Source: Hyphomicrobiales bacterium (GTDB lineage Bacteria; Pseudomonadota; Alphaproteobacteria; Rhizobiales; RI-29). Taken from it: 64,000 bases of DNA. Where the stretch lies: assembly GCA_016125495.1 (NCBI GenBank), contig WGLQ01000014.1, forward strand, positions 175,428 to 239,427. Direction: 5' to 3'. The translations under genes and the position numbers were made by a program. The number at the start of each line of letters is the position of its first letter. The stretch's first letter is position 1. Below the pieces are notes generated by a model. The model worked only from the letters and a program-made list of their open reading frames with translations, was not told where the DNA came from and did not search any database. Of the stretch, positions 29,733 through 39,837 are shown one piece after another.

Positions 29733-31292
29733 TCATCCGGCGACGCGACTCATGCACAGTGCCTCGTGACGCACCCGCCCGCTGCCGTCGATCACGTAGA
29801 TACCGACACTTGCCTCCTGCTCGCCGACGAGAATCGGGTGAAGGCTACCCGAACTGCTGCTGACGTCCGGCTGCTTGAAGGCCGCAACGAGATGCGGCGT
29901 AGCGCGCTCGATGCGCTGACGCAGCGTCAACTTGCCGTTGCGCGGGTTCCAACCGTAGACGTGCACCTCGCGGCGCGGAAAATAGCTCCCTGGCGCGGCG
30001 TCGACCGGTGAGGCGACGAGCTCCGGCGTACCATCGTCGTCGAGATCGAGCACGTCCCAAACGAAGAGATTGGCGATGCGCGCGGCGTCTCGCGTCGAGC
30101 CCTGCTGCGTGATGTGCAGCACCCAATTCGTCCCCGTGTAGACATTGAATGCGATGGCGCTCGCGGCGAACGCCGTCGGCAATAGGGCGCGCGCCGGATA
30201 GACGACACGATCGCGCGTGCCGCTGCCGGTCACGGCGCTGCTTGCGGAGGAATAAAATCGCTGCCAGACCTTGTTCGCGGTGAGATCGTAGAGGGAAACG
30301 TGGCGCTCGATGCCACCCAGGGGATCGGCGCCGATGCGCCCCGCACGCAGATCACGCCAGAGGCTGTCGGCCCCTGCACCGGCGATCAGGGCGACGCGCG
30401 TGGGCGCCTGCGGATCGGCCTGGACCAGACCGTAGTTGCGCCCCGAGACGATGCTGTCGGAGCGGAACACGCGATCACCGACGAGTTGGTTCGGCGAGAG
30501 CGGGGCGATGGCATATTGCAGGACACGAGCGGAGGTGAAGAACGTCAGGCGGTCGTCGGCGCGCGTCCGTCCCGCGACGATGAGACCGTTCTGGACGTGC
30601 GAGCGGGGAATGTAGGACGGCTGGCCTCGACCGTTCTCGGCGGTGAGCTGGCTCGCGCGCGCATAGGTGCGCGTGAATGCGGCCGTCGACGGATAGAGGT
30701 ATGTCTCCTGCTGCACCTTCCTGTTCACCCAGCGCAGCATCCAGCCGCTCTCGGCATATTGAGGAGCGACCGCGACGACACCCGGCCGGCCGCCGAAGAG
30801 GAGCGTATTTGCCGTCCACTGCCGGGTCGCATAGTTGAGATTGGTGTGGCAGACGTCCTCGAGTGCGCTCGTTGCAGCCAGCCGTCGCCCATCGCGCCCG
30901 GAATAGAGATCGAGCCAGCTTTCGTGCACCACCGACTGCCCGCACGAGCGCGCGAGTGATCGCGCCTTGGCGAGCCCGAAGTCCGGGTGACCGTCACCAT
31001 CGAGATCGAAGCCACCGAAAAGCGTTCCGGCACCGAGCGGGCGGCGCCAGCGTTCACTGCCATCGGGCGCCAGCGCGGAGATGTCGGCACCCTGTTGCCG
31101 GAACGCGACACGAACGCCGTTCCGCGCACGATAGAGGGGCAGCACGAGGCCCCCCTTCGTGCGCATCGCGTTGACGGCCTCGCCCGCGCCGGGCACCCGG
31201 GCGCACGCCCGGCTCTCGGCCTGAGCGGTTCCGCTTGCCAGCACGATGGCAGCGGTCAGCACGAGGCCCGCGGCGTAGCGGCGACACTGCAT
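29733..31292 (-). CDS. secreted protein with FG-GAP-like beta-propeller repeats
   Basis: A 519-residue protein with a clear signal peptide (LVLTAAIVLASGTAQA). Two calcium-binding-like loops, GFDLDGDGHPDFG near the N-terminus and VLDLDDDGTPELVASP near the C-terminus, suggest FG-GAP/VCBS blades, and the sequence between is rich in beta-strand patterns. No catalytic motif was seen. Strongly basic overall. I recognise no named family; a surface-bound or periplasmic beta-propeller is the best description. Confidence 0.72.
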   Translation of the reverse strand: MQCRRYAAGLVLTAAIVLASGTAQAESRACARVPGAGEAVNAMRTKGGLVLPLYRARNGVRVAFRQQGADISALAPDGSERWRRPLGAGTLFGGFDLDGDGHPDFGLAKARSLARSCGQSVVHESWLDLYSGRDGRRLAATSALEDVCHTNLNYATRQWTANTLLFGGRPGVVAVAPQYAESGWMLRWVNRKVQQETYLYPSTAAFTRTYARASQLTAENGRGQPSYIPRSHVQNGLIVAGRTRADDRLTFFTSARVLQYAIAPLSPNQLVGDRVFRSDSIVSGRNYGLVQADPQAPTRVALIAGAGADSLWRDLRAGRIGADPLGGIERHVSLYDLTANKVWQRFYSSASSAVTGSGTRDRVVYPARALLPTAFAASAIAFNVYTGTNWVLHITQQGSTRDAARIANLFVWDVLDLDDDGTPELVASPVDAAPGSYFPRREVHVYGWNPRNGKLTLRQRIERATPHLVAAFKQPDVSSSSGSLHPILVGEQEASVGIYVIDGSGRVRHEALCMSRVAG

Positions 31293-31530
31293 CGAATCTC
31301 CTCGGGAATGCTCCCGCTCCCTGCCGGTGCGCTGGCGCCAGAATGGACGCCATGGGCGCGCTCGGCCCATCGCAACGGCCGCAAGCTCTGGCGGCGGCGT
31401 TTGGCGATGTTGTGGCGTTATCGAGTTCGTGTTCCCTCTTGCAGGGACCGTTGCGATCTGGCATCGCCGCGCTCGCGCCCGAGCCGCGGCGCGCGGGTCC
31501 GTCAGGAGCCCATTTACGAAGCGAAACCCC

Positions 31531-31938
31531 ATGCTGCTGGTCAAGACGATCCTCAAGCCGAGTGCCATCGAAGGCCTCGGCCTATTTGCCGCCGAACCGA
31601 TCGCCAAGGGCACCGTGACCTGGCGCTTCGTGGAGGGTTATGATCCGCTCTTTTCGCAAGCCGACATCGACGCGTTGCCGGAGCCGGCACGCTCGGACAC
31701 CCTCAAGTACGTCTACCTGAACGTCGAGGCCGTCGTTTACGTCTACTGCCTGGACAACGCGCGCTTCATGAACCACGCCGACGATCCCAACACCGGGAGC
31801 GTAACGACGCCAGACGACAGCTTCGGCTACGACGTCGCGCTTCGCGACATCGCGGCGGGAGAGGAAATGACCTGCGACTATCGCGAGTTCGACGCCGATA
31901 TCGCGGCCAAGATGCTGCCCGCCCCGGCGGCCCGCTGA
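31531..31938 (+). CDS. small SET domain protein
   Basis: A 135-residue stand-alone SET domain. EGLGLFAAEPIAKGT is the first SET strand pair, ARFMNHADDPNTG the NHxxxPN motif of the SAM pocket, and AAGEEMTCDYREFD the catalytic tyrosine region. Such proteins methylate lysines; bacterial substrates are mostly unknown. No post-SET cysteines are present, unlike its convergent neighbour. The ATG at 31531 is the first in the conserved part. Stop codons of the two genes are 49 bases apart. Confidence 0.85.
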   Translation: MLLVKTILKPSAIEGLGLFAAEPIAKGTVTWRFVEGYDPLFSQADIDALPEPARSDTLKYVYLNVEAVVYVYCLDNARFMNHADDPNTGSVTTPDDSFGYDVALRDIAAGEEMTCDYREFDADIAAKMLPAPAAR

Positions 31939-31987
31939 GGGGCGGGCGCCGGGTTCGGGGGATGCCTGCCGACGGAGGCCGGCAGGG

Positions 31988-32662
31988 TCACGTGGCGCGC
32001 GGCTGACCGAGGCGCCGCACCCGCCGCGCACGCAGGGGCATGAGCCTGCCCTCGTCCATGCGCGGAGGATAATGATAGCCATCGGCCCCGACCAGGGAGC
32101 CGGCTTGCGCCATCGCCCCGGCCGCGACTTCGATCACCGGAGAAATATCAGCCGCCGGCACGGCGGCGATCCGCCGCAGAATATAGGGGGAAAAATGCTG
32201 GCCGTAGCGCGCCTGCAGGTCCGCGCGGCGCCAGTCCTCACCCGAAACGCGCCCCCGGCACTCGGCCGCGCCGCAGCCGCACGGGAACTCGTCGTAGGAC
32301 GATCCGTCGCTCATGGCATAGTCGTAAGTGATTTCCTCGCCGGGCGCGATGTCGCGTAGCGCAACCAGCGTGATCTGGCCCGAGAGCCCGGTATTGGGAT
32401 TGCAGCTGTGATTGACGTAGTCCGCGGGCTCGCGGTCGGTGAGCGAGACCAGATAATGGTCGTCCTCGACCTGGAGTGAATGGCTGCGGACCCGTCGCGG
32501 AAGGGTTGCGAGCGTCGCCCCGTCGACCAGGGTCCCGCTCCAGACGACGAGCAGCGCGCCCTCGGTGATCGCGGCGGTGGCATAGACCGCATGCCCGCCC
32601 TTGTCCTCGACATGTCTGACCTCGCACGACGGTGCGAGAAAAGAGTGGCTCAGCGTTGGCAC
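31988..32662 (-). CDS. SET domain protein with post-SET cysteines
   Basis: A 224-residue protein. The SET core shows GGHAVYATAAITEG, YVNHSCNPNTG and APGEEITYDYAMSDG; it is followed by CGCGAAECRGRV, a post-SET zinc-binding motif as in eukaryotic-type histone lysine methyltransferases. A basic tail of about 30 residues ends the protein. The start is a GTG at 32662 with no strong ribosome binding site. Protein-lysine methyltransferase is likely by family; the target is unknown. Confidence 0.86.
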   Translation of the reverse strand: MPTLSHSFLAPSCEVRHVEDKGGHAVYATAAITEGALLVVWSGTLVDGATLATLPRRVRSHSLQVEDDHYLVSLTDREPADYVNHSCNPNTGLSGQITLVALRDIAPGEEITYDYAMSDGSSYDEFPCGCGAAECRGRVSGEDWRRADLQARYGQHFSPYILRRIAAVPAADISPVIEVAAGAMAQAGSLVGADGYHYPPRMDEGRLMPLRARRVRRLGQPRAT

Positions 32663-33169
32663 CTTTTTTCGGTTCCTCGCCCGGGCGGCAATGTGCCGCC
32701 GTGGGTTGCTCCGTGGCGAACCGGACTCCCGGGTGCCACACCCGCCGCAGCGGCGAGCGGCCGGAAAATATGGGAACGCTCGGGCCTGTCAATGTATTTG
32801 TTCAAGTCGATCTCACGTCACGATTTGGACGTGCAACAATAGAATCATTCTTCACTTGGCTATTGGTTGTGAACACTTGAGATTTGAGAAATACTGTCCT
32901 CTCTTCTGCAAGACTAACTGAAATCCTGCTTGCAGCCCGCAGATCATTCCCGACCACTCACAGCCCTGGAGACCAGCGCCAGCCAACGTCTCGATTGTGC
33001 CCCGAGCGGGCTTCACGTTCCGAAGGTCCGTCGGTCCCGGCAAGACCCGACGCGCTCCGGCCAAGGGCGCGCGATTACTGTTCCGCGTGCCGTGGTCACC
33101 GCTCCGATCCTGTGGATGACGCGGCTCGCCAGCCCCGGCCGGGCCTGTCGATGGCGGCGCCGGCCCCAC
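32663..33169. other. AT-richer 507-base gap with no gene
   Basis: No frame here looks coding. Around 32780-32960 the composition turns distinctly AT-rich compared with its surroundings. CACGTC (32814) and GACGTG (32828) form a small inverted repeat that could be an operator for the leftward SET gene. The right third (33000-33169) is GC-rich again and follows the methyltransferase stop. A small RNA or an old insertion is possible but not shown. Confidence 0.5.
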
Positions 33170-33958
33170 TCATCCCGCCAGCGGCTTTCGTCCCCTGAGG
33201 TGCCCCGGCCGCAACTGGCCCTGCGCCGCGATGACGGCCCGGAGACGCGTGCGCGCGATCCACGCTTCACTCGCCTCCCGCCCGACCGCCTCGATCAGCG
33301 CGGCGCGCCCCTCCCCCTCCGCCCAGGCGGCCTCCCGTGCGGTCTCACGGGCGAACCAGTCCGTCCGGTCCCGCGCGGCGACTTCGGTGAAGCCGGCGCC
33401 AGCGAGCGCACTTGCGCCTTCCTCCAGTGTCGCGAGCGCGAATTTGAGGGGGCCGTGATCGCAATAGAGCGCCATTTCCGGCGAAAACGGTGCATCGGAG
33501 CGGAACCAGTTGCTTGCCGCGAACCAGCCACCCGGCCGCACCACCCTCAGCACTTCGCGAAAGAACGCCGGCTTGTCGGGGATATGGACGAGCGTGTCCT
33601 TGCTGAAGACGACGTCGAAGGAGGAGGCTGCAAAGTCGAGAGGTCCGGGGGCAACCTGACGCAGCGAGATGCGCTGATCGAGCCCGGCGGCCGCGATCCG
33701 GGCCCTGGCGCCGGCCAGAACGGGGGCCTCCACATCGATGCCCGTCACCTGCGCCACCCCCCGGTCCCGCACCAGAACCATGGCCGGTCCGCCGAGCCCG
33801 GTGCCGACGTCGAGCACCGTACTGCCCTCAAGCGCGAGACCTTGCACCACCTCCCGCACCTCCGCCGGTCCACCGGGCGAAAGGAACCCATCCCCCCACG
33901 TGGTCTCGAGCAGCGCGATGAACTCGGGCGTATACTCGATGTCGCCATCAGCGCTCAT
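33170..33958 (-). CDS. class I SAM-dependent methyltransferase
   Basis: A 262-residue enzyme. VLDVGTGLGGPAM is SAM motif I, VTGIDVE motif II and FDVVFSKDTLVHIPDK the post-II region. The N-terminal YTPEFIALLETTWGDGFLSP resembles phosphoethanolamine and glycine/sarcosine N-methyltransferases, so a small amine substrate is plausible. GGGAGG precedes the ATG at 33958. It is isolated from other pathway genes, so the substrate stays open. Confidence 0.82.
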   Translation of the reverse strand: MSADGDIEYTPEFIALLETTWGDGFLSPGGPAEVREVVQGLALEGSTVLDVGTGLGGPAMVLVRDRGVAQVTGIDVEAPVLAGARARIAAAGLDQRISLRQVAPGPLDFAASSFDVVFSKDTLVHIPDKPAFFREVLRVVRPGGWFAASNWFRSDAPFSPEMALYCDHGPLKFALATLEEGASALAGAGFTEVAARDRTDWFARETAREAAWAEGEGRAALIEAVGREASEAWIARTRLRAVIAAQGQLRPGHLRGRKPLAG

Positions 33959-34141
33959 GCCACCCTCCCGGGATCTCCCACGCTTCGTTCGTGAAGCCAT
34001 TCCCAAGCTGCAAGCCTGCCATCCCACCCTTGGCGTGGCAAATCCAATCGCCTGCCTCGCCAAGCGGGCGGTGAGCGGCTAATGAGCCGGGAGAGGGGCG
34101 CCGTGCCCCGAGGGGCGGAGCCCCGCGAGCAGCGAGCAGCC

Positions 34142-35068
34142 ATGCAAAAGACCACCCTTCGCTCGCTGGAAGAGCAGCGCAACGAACCGCTCGCGATCTC
34201 GCTCATGCTGCTGGCCGTCTTGCTGTTCGCGCTGCTCGATTCGAGCGTGAAGTTCATCGGCTCCAGTCTCGGGGTACCGATCGCGATGATCATGTGGCTG
34301 AGGTTCGCGGGCCACGTCGCCCTCAATACCGCCTACCTCGGAACGCACGGCTCCATGCTGCGGCCGAACAAGCCACTCATCCAATTCCTGCGCTCGTGCT
34401 GCATGCTGGGGGCGACGGCCTTCAACTTCGCGGCCGTTCAGTATCTCCAGCTCGACCAGTCGATCACCATCTTCTTCCTGACGCCGCTCATCGTCGCGAG
34501 CCTTGCCGGCCCGTTCCTCGGCGAATGGGTCGGCTGGCGGCGACTGCTCGCCATCCTGGTCGGTTTCGCAGGTGTGATCGTGGTGATGCGGCCCGGATTC
34601 GGCGGCATTCATTGGGCGGTGCTGCTCTCGTTCGGAGCGACACTCTCCTACGCGCTCTATTCACTCGCCACGCGATATCTCGCGGCCCACGACCCGATCG
34701 AGACGACGCTCTTTTGGACCCCGATGGTGGGCGTGGTCGCAACCGCACCCTTCGCCTATGCGAGCTGGGAATGGTCCGCCGATCCCTTCACCTGGGCTAT
34801 GCTCGCCGCGCTCGGCGTCTTCGGCTTCCTCGGCCATCTGATGCATGTCAAGGCGCACCGCCTCGCGCCGGCCCCGGTGCTCTCGCCGTTCACCTATTCG
34901 AGCCTCATCTGGATGGTGATCCTCGGCTATCTTCTGTTCGGCGACCTGCCGGACGCCTGGACGCTCACGGGCGGCGCAATCGTCATCGGCTCGGGGCTCT
35001 ATCTCTTCTATCGCGAGCGCCAGACCGCGATGGCCCGTGCCCGCGGCACCGCTCACTCGGCGCCGTAG
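34142..35068 (+). CDS. DMT family (EamA) transporter
   Basis: About 308 residues with ten predicted spans in two EamA repeats; the second repeat contains [20 protein letters not shown], typical of the family. Such proteins move metabolites across the inner membrane, often outward. The ATG at 34142 is chosen because it starts just before the first span region; 34082 would add 20 basic residues. Its 3' end overlaps the convergent tgt gene by 16 bases. Confidence 0.88.
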   Translation: MQKTTLRSLEEQRNEPLAISLMLLAVLLFALLDSSVKFIGSSLGVPIAMIMWLRFAGHVALNTAYLGTHGSMLRPNKPLIQFLRSCCMLGATAFNFAAVQYLQLDQSITIFFLTPLIVASLAGPFLGEWVGWRRLLAILVGFAGVIVVMRPGFGGIHWAVLLSFGATLSYALYSLATRYLAAHDPIETTLFWTPMVGVVATAPFAYASWEWSADPFTWAMLAALGVFGFLGHLMHVKAHRLAPAPVLSPFTYSSLIWMVILGYLLFGDLPDAWTLTGGAIVIGSGLYLFYRERQTAMARARGTAHSAP

Positions 35069-36174
35069 CGTCGTCGCACGTCGCGGCGCAGCTCCTCGAA
35101 GCGATCCTCGGCGATGGCAAGGCGCATGGCGGCCATCAGCTCCTGATAGAACGCTATGTTGTTCCAGGAGAGCAGCATCGCCGCGAGATATTCTCCACAG
35201 CGCACCAGATGGTGCAGGTAGGCGCGGGAATAGTTGCGTGCGGCCGGGCACGCGCTCTCGGGATCGAGCGGGGCCGGATCGTCCATGTGTGCCGCGTTCT
35301 TGAGGTTGAGCCGGCCGGCCCAAGTGAAGGCCTGACCGTGGCGACCCGAGCGCGTCGGCATCACACAATCGAACATGTCGACACCGCGCGCCACCGCCTC
35401 GACGAGGTCGACCGGTGTGCCGACGCCCATCAGATAGCGCGGTTTATGCTCCGGCAGCAGCGGTGTCGTCGCCTCGAGGGTCGCGAGCATCACGTCCTGG
35501 CTCTCCCCGACCGCGAGCCCCCCCACCGAATAGCCTGGAAAGTCCATCGCAACGAGTGCCTCGGCCGAACGTCGGCGCAGGTGCGGATGGACGCCCCCCT
35601 GGACGATGCCGAAGAGCGCCTGGCCCGGCTTGGAAAGGGAGTGGAACGCTGCCTTCGAGCGCGCCGCCCAGGCGAGCGAGAGTTCCATCGCCCGCTCGGC
35701 CTCCGCTTCGCTCGCGGGATAAGCGACGCACTCGTCGAGCTGCATCTGGATATCCGAGCCGAGCAGGCACTGGATTTCGATCGAGCGCTCGGGCGTCAGG
35801 CGATGGCGCGAGCCGTCGATGTGCGACTGGAAGGTGACGCCGTCGGCATCGAGCTTTCGCAACTTGGCGAGCGACATCACCTGAAAGCCGCCCGAGTCCG
35901 TCAATATCGGCCCCTCCCAGCGCATGAAGGCGTGCAGGCCACCGAGCCGCGCGACGCGCTCGGCCGTCGGGCGCAGCATCAAGTGGTAGGTGTTGCCGAG
36001 GATGACGTCGGCACCGGCCCCCTTCACCTGGTCCACATAGAGCGCCTTGACGGTACCGGCCGTGCCGACCGGCATGAAGGCAGGCGTGCGGATCAGCCCA
36101 CGCGGCGTCGTGATGCGCCCGGTGCGCGCGCCGCCGGAGCGCGCCTCGAGCTGGAAGGAAAAGCTGGCGGTCAT
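35053..36174 (-). CDS. tgt: queuine tRNA-ribosyltransferase
   Basis: A 373-residue TGT that exchanges guanine 34 for preQ1 in GUN-anticodon tRNAs. [11 protein letters not shown] and [14 protein letters not shown] hold the two catalytic aspartates. The usual zinc site CxCxxC is changed: the aligned stretch is [17 protein letters not shown], with serine and alanine in place of the first and third cysteines. Its start overlaps the queA stop by four bases (ATGA), so both are made from one mRNA. Confidence 0.96.
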   Translation of the reverse strand: MTASFSFQLEARSGGARTGRITTPRGLIRTPAFMPVGTAGTVKALYVDQVKGAGADVILGNTYHLMLRPTAERVARLGGLHAFMRWEGPILTDSGGFQVMSLAKLRKLDADGVTFQSHIDGSRHRLTPERSIEIQCLLGSDIQMQLDECVAYPASEAEAERAMELSLAWAARSKAAFHSLSKPGQALFGIVQGGVHPHLRRRSAEALVAMDFPGYSVGGLAVGESQDVMLATLEATTPLLPEHKPRYLMGVGTPVDLVEAVARGVDMFDCVMPTRSGRHGQAFTWAGRLNLKNAAHMDDPAPLDPESACPAARNYSRAYLHHLVRCGEYLAAMLLSWNNIAFYQELMAAMRLAIAEDRFEELRRDVRRRYGAE

Positions 36175-37274
36175 CGGATCGTCTCACGGGTTGCGGTGCG
36201 ACCGGCGATCTCGATCAGGCTGGCATCGCCATAGGAATAGAACCGGTAGCGCCCGGCGATCGCATGGGCGTAGGCAGCCCGCATGCGCTCGAGACCAGCG
36301 GCGGCGGCAACCAGCATGAAGAGTGTCGAGCGCGGGAGATGGAAATTCGTCATGAGGAGGTCGGTGGCGCGGAAGCGATAGCCGGGTGTGATGAAGATCG
36401 CCGTCTCGCCGGCGAACGGGCGGACGGCGCCATCTTCGCCCGCCGCGCTCTCGAGGAGACGCAGCGACGTCGTGCCGACGGCAACGACGCGCCCACCGCG
36501 CGCCCGTGTCTCGGCGATGGCCGCGACGGTTTCCTGCCCGATCGAGCCCCATTCGGCGTGCATCCGGTGCTCTTCGATCCGCTCGCTCTTGACGGGCAGG
36601 AAGGTCCCGGCGCCGACGTGGAGGGTAACGAAGGTCCGCCCGATTCCGCGTTCGGCGAGCCGCGACATGAGTTCGGGTGTGAAATGGAGACCGGCGGTCG
36701 GCGCGGCGACGGCACCATCGTGGGTGGCATAGATGGTCTGATAGTTCGTGGCATCACCGGGCCCCGCCGGTCGGCGGCTCGCGATGTACGGCGGCAGCGG
36801 CATCACCCCGACGCGTGCGATCGCGGCATCGAGTTCGGCCCCCTCCGCCGCAAAGCAAAGGACGATCTCGCCCGCCTCTCCTTTTTCTTCCACGACTGCC
36901 GAGAGAGCCTCCCCCCCGTCGCCACATTGTGGCGCGCCGAAGTCGACGCGGTCACTTACCGCGAGCCGCTTGCCCGGCCGCGCGAAGGCGCGCCAGCGCG
37001 CCGCATCGACCCGCTTGTGGAGGTTGCAGGTGATGGCGACGGACGGCGCCCCGGGCCTCTGGCGCACGCCCTCGAGGGCGGCCGGAATGACCCGCGTGTC
37101 GTTCATGACGAGGAGGTCGCCCGGCGCGAGGAGGTCCGGCAAATCGCGCACGGTCCGGTCGGCGAAGGGGCCTGTGGCAGGGATGGCGAGCAGGCGCGCG
37201 CCGTCGCGCGGCTCGGCGGGCGCGAGCGCGATGAGTTCCGGCGGCAGGTCGAAATCGAACTGGTCGATGTGCAT
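36171..37274 (-). CDS. queA: S-adenosylmethionine:tRNA ribosyltransferase-isomerase
   Basis: A 367-residue QueA, which converts preQ1 in tRNA to epoxyqueuosine. [19 protein letters not shown] is the typical N-terminus from the ATG at 37274; [32 protein letters not shown] and [14 protein letters not shown] are family hallmarks. It precedes and overlaps tgt; the two act in successive steps. Confidence 0.97.
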   Translation of the reverse strand: MHIDQFDFDLPPELIALAPAEPRDGARLLAIPATGPFADRTVRDLPDLLAPGDLLVMNDTRVIPAALEGVRQRPGAPSVAITCNLHKRVDAARWRAFARPGKRLAVSDRVDFGAPQCGDGGEALSAVVEEKGEAGEIVLCFAAEGAELDAAIARVGVMPLPPYIASRRPAGPGDATNYQTIYATHDGAVAAPTAGLHFTPELMSRLAERGIGRTFVTLHVGAGTFLPVKSERIEEHRMHAEWGSIGQETVAAIAETRARGGRVVAVGTTSLRLLESAAGEDGAVRPFAGETAIFITPGYRFRATDLLMTNFHLPRSTLFMLVAAAAGLERMRAAYAHAIAGRYRFYSYGDASLIEIAGRTATRETIR

Positions 37275-37402
37275 GCGGTGAGAAACCCCAGCCGGCCGGC
37301 GCTGGCAAGGGGCTGCGATCACGCCTTCACCGCAGGGCCGGGTCGAGGGGTGGGCGCCGGTCACCTTCCGGACCCGCCCACCCTCTCCTGGTCGGCCGCG
37401 CC

Positions 37403-37876
37403 CTACCCCACATCCGCCGCGACGCGCGCGGTGATGATGTTGTCGGGATCGCGCACCGGCTCGCCGCGCTTGATCTTGTCGACGTTCTCCATGCCCTCGA
37501 TCACCTTGCCCCAGACGGTGTACTGGCGATCGAGGAAGCCGGCATCGCCGAAGCAGATGAAGAACTGGCTGTCGCCGGAATCGGGGTTCTGCGCGCGCGC
37601 CATCGAGGCGGTGCCGCGCACGTGCGGCTCGGCGTTGAATTCGGCCTTGAGCTTCTTGCCCGAGCCGCCGGTGCCGGTGCCGTGGGGGCAGCCGGTCTGC
37701 GCCATGAAGCCGTCGATCACGCGGTGAAAGACGATGCCGTCGTAAAAGCCGTCACGCGCCAGCTCCTTGATGCGCGCGACGTGGTTGGGCGCGAGGTCCG
37801 GTCGCATTGCGATGACGACGCGGCCCTTGGTGGTCTCGAGGATCAGCGTGTTTTCGGGATCGGCGATAGCGGTCAT
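37403..37876 (-). CDS. ppiB: cytoplasmic peptidyl-prolyl cis-trans isomerase, cyclophilin type
   Basis: A 157-residue cyclophilin without a signal peptide. [19 protein letters not shown] and [20 protein letters not shown] contain the usual catalytic arginine, phenylalanine and glutamine; the tryptophan of the cyclosporin site is replaced within this region. A GGAGG sits six bases before the ATG at 37876. It is the cytosolic partner of the exported paralogue just upstream. Confidence 0.94.
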   Translation of the reverse strand: MTAIADPENTLILETTKGRVVIAMRPDLAPNHVARIKELARDGFYDGIVFHRVIDGFMAQTGCPHGTGTGGSGKKLKAEFNAEPHVRGTASMARAQNPDSGDSQFFICFGDAGFLDRQYTVWGKVIEGMENVDKIKRGEPVRDPDNIITARVAADVG

Positions 37877-37971
37877 TCTGGCCTCCGTTCTTTGGCTCGG
37901 TGAGGTTGGACGGCCAGCAGGTGACCGACGAGAAAATGGGGCGGCGACGCTGCCGCCCCGGTGGTGATTGC

Positions 37972-38532
37972 CTACTCGGCGAGCCACATCCGGCTGATGA
38001 CCGAGGGATTGGTGACGGCGCCCGAACCGGGTGCCCCCGTTTTCACGCCATCGATGTGTTCCATGCCCGAGACCACCTGGCCCCAGACGGTATACTGCCC
38101 GACGAGGTGTGCGCATCCGTTGTCGGTAAAGCAGATGAAGAACTGCGAATTGGCGCTGTTGGGATTGGCGGTCCGGGCGGCCCCGACCGTGCCCCGGCGG
38201 AACGGCGTCTTGGTGAACTCGGCCTTGAGGTCGGGATAGCTCGAGCCCTGCGTGCCGGTGCCGCTGCGATCGCCGGACTGCGCCATGAACCCGCTCATCA
38301 CACGGTGGAAGACGACACCGTCGTAGAACTTCTCGGAAACCAACGTCTTGACCCGCTCGACGTGGTTCGGCGCGATGTCGGCCAGCAGCTCGACCACCAC
38401 CACCTTCGCGGCATCGCCATCGATCTCCATGTGGACACGCTCGGCCGCCCAAGCCGGAGCGGCGAGCGGCGCGGCCGACAGTAGCATGCCCGGGAGCAGT
38501 GTCCGAAACAGCGCACGCGCAATGCGGTTCAT
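37972..38532 (-). CDS. ppiA: periplasmic peptidyl-prolyl cis-trans isomerase, cyclophilin type
   Basis: A 186-residue cyclophilin with an N-terminal signal peptide (MLLSAAPLAAPAWA). FHRVMSGFMAQSGDRSGTG and NSQFFICFTDNGCAHLVG mark the active-site strands. It would assist folding of exported proteins. It is 95 bases upstream of the cytosolic copy on the same strand; the pair likely arose by duplication. Confidence 0.94.
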   Translation of the reverse strand: MNRIARALFRTLLPGMLLSAAPLAAPAWAAERVHMEIDGDAAKVVVVELLADIAPNHVERVKTLVSEKFYDGVVFHRVMSGFMAQSGDRSGTGTQGSSYPDLKAEFTKTPFRRGTVGAARTANPNSANSQFFICFTDNGCAHLVGQYTVWGQVVSGMEHIDGVKTGAPGSGAVTNPSVISRMWLAE

Positions 38533-38607
38533 TTGCTCATGATCCTTTCGAAGATTTGCACGAAGACGGTGACGACGGCTGGCGGTTCGCAGGCGGTGGA
38601 ACGCCCC

Positions 38608-39126
38608 TCATGCCCCGCCCTTACGGATCTCCCCGACACGGCGGCGCAGCCGTTGCGCCACGTCCGGGGAGACGAAGCGCGAAACGTCGCCGTCCATGAG
38701 CGCGATCTGTCTGACGAGATTGGCGGCTATGTGGCGGACCGCCGGCGCGGCGGCCAGGAAGACCGTTTCGACCTCGGGTGCCATGTCGTGATTCATACCC
38801 GCCATCTGGGCCTCGTAGTCGAGGTCGGTCCCGTCGCGCAGGCCACGGATGATCATCGTGGCGCCCTCGGCCCGGGCTGCCTCCACCGCGAGGTTGGAGA
38901 ACGTAACGATATCGATCTCGGTACCCGTCTCGGCGACGATGTCGCGGGTCGCAACCGTCAGCATCTCGATGCGCTCGGCCGCCGGAAACAGCGGCTTCTT
39001 GGCGTCGTGCACGCCGATTCCCACCACCAGACGGTCCACCAGCATCGCCGCCCGCGCGATGACGTCGGTATGACCGTGCGTAACCGGATCGAAACTGCCC
39101 GAATAGAATGCGGTGCGCTGGTTCAT
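38608..39126 (-). CDS. coaD: phosphopantetheine adenylyltransferase
   Basis: A 172-residue nucleotidyltransferase making dephospho-Co[17 protein letters not shown] holds the TxGH-type ATP motif, and [21 protein letters not shown] is the substrate-binding stretch. The ATG at 39126 gives the canonical N-terminus. It lies upstream of the cyclophilin genes, as in many Hyphomicrobiales where gyrA comes just before; here accessory genes intervene. Confidence 0.96.
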   Translation of the reverse strand: MNQRTAFYSGSFDPVTHGHTDVIARAAMLVDRLVVGIGVHDAKKPLFPAAERIEMLTVATRDIVAETGTEIDIVTFSNLAVEAARAEGATMIIRGLRDGTDLDYEAQMAGMNHDMAPEVETVFLAAAPAVRHIAANLVRQIALMDGDVSRFVSPDVAQRLRRRVGEIRKGGA

Positions 39127-39192
39127 GCGAGCTTCCTTAGCTCGCCGGGCGCGGTTCCCGCAATCCCGACCGATTGGGCACGGCACGATGCG

Positions 39193-39822
39193 TCAGGCAC
39201 GACGTGCCATGACCAGCCAGATGCCGCCCGCGATGAGGAAGCTGCCGCTCAACCGCTCGACGAGGCGCACGTTGCCCCGCGTCAAGAGGCCCCCGGCCCG
39301 GCCGGCGGCGAGCGCGTAGGCTCCGTCGAGCACGATGGCAACGGCAATGAACGTCGCCCCGAGCGCCAGCGTCTGAGCGAGCACATTGCCGGACGGATCG
39401 ACGAACTGCGGTATGAAAGCGCCGAAGAACAACAGCGCCTTGGGGTTGGCGAGAAGCACCAGGAACGCTTCCAGCACGAACCCCCGGCGCGGCGGCGGCG
39501 CGGCGTCCATGGCGCCGAGCCGGCCGCCCGAGCGCCACATCTGCACGCCGAGAAAGACGAGGTAGGCGGCCCCCACCCAGCGCACCACGTCGAAGACCAC
39601 CGACGCGCTCGCAACGACGGACGCAAGGCCCCCCGCCAGAACCGCCAGCAGAACCGCGAGGCCGAGCTGCGTCCCGAGCACGGTCGCCAGCCCCGCCCGC
39701 GTGCCGTGACGCATGCTGTTGGCGATGATGAGCGTGACGCTCGGCCCCGGTACGGCGACGACCGCGATGCAAGCCGCGACGTAGGCGAGATAGGTCGGCA
39801 GGTCGATCATGACGTCGTTCAT
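39193..39822 (-). CDS. LysE/RhtB family exporter
   Basis: A 209-residue six-span protein. VAVPGPSVTLIIANSMRHG near residue 24 is the family motif and LLANPKALLFFGAFIPQFVD the conserved central helix. Relatives export amino acids such as lysine, threonine or homoserine lactones. The next gene upstream is a paralogue 16 bases away, so they form a pair. The start has AAGG ahead; an ATG four codons in is possible. Confidence 0.87.
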   Translation of the reverse strand: MNDVMIDLPTYLAYVAACIAVVAVPGPSVTLIIANSMRHGTRAGLATVLGTQLGLAVLLAVLAGGLASVVASASVVFDVVRWVGAAYLVFLGVQMWRSGGRLGAMDAAPPPRRGFVLEAFLVLLANPKALLFFGAFIPQFVDPSGNVLAQTLALGATFIAVAIVLDGAYALAAGRAGGLLTRGNVRLVERLSGSFLIAGGIWLVMARRA

Positions 39823-39837
39823 CCGTTACCTTGTCGA

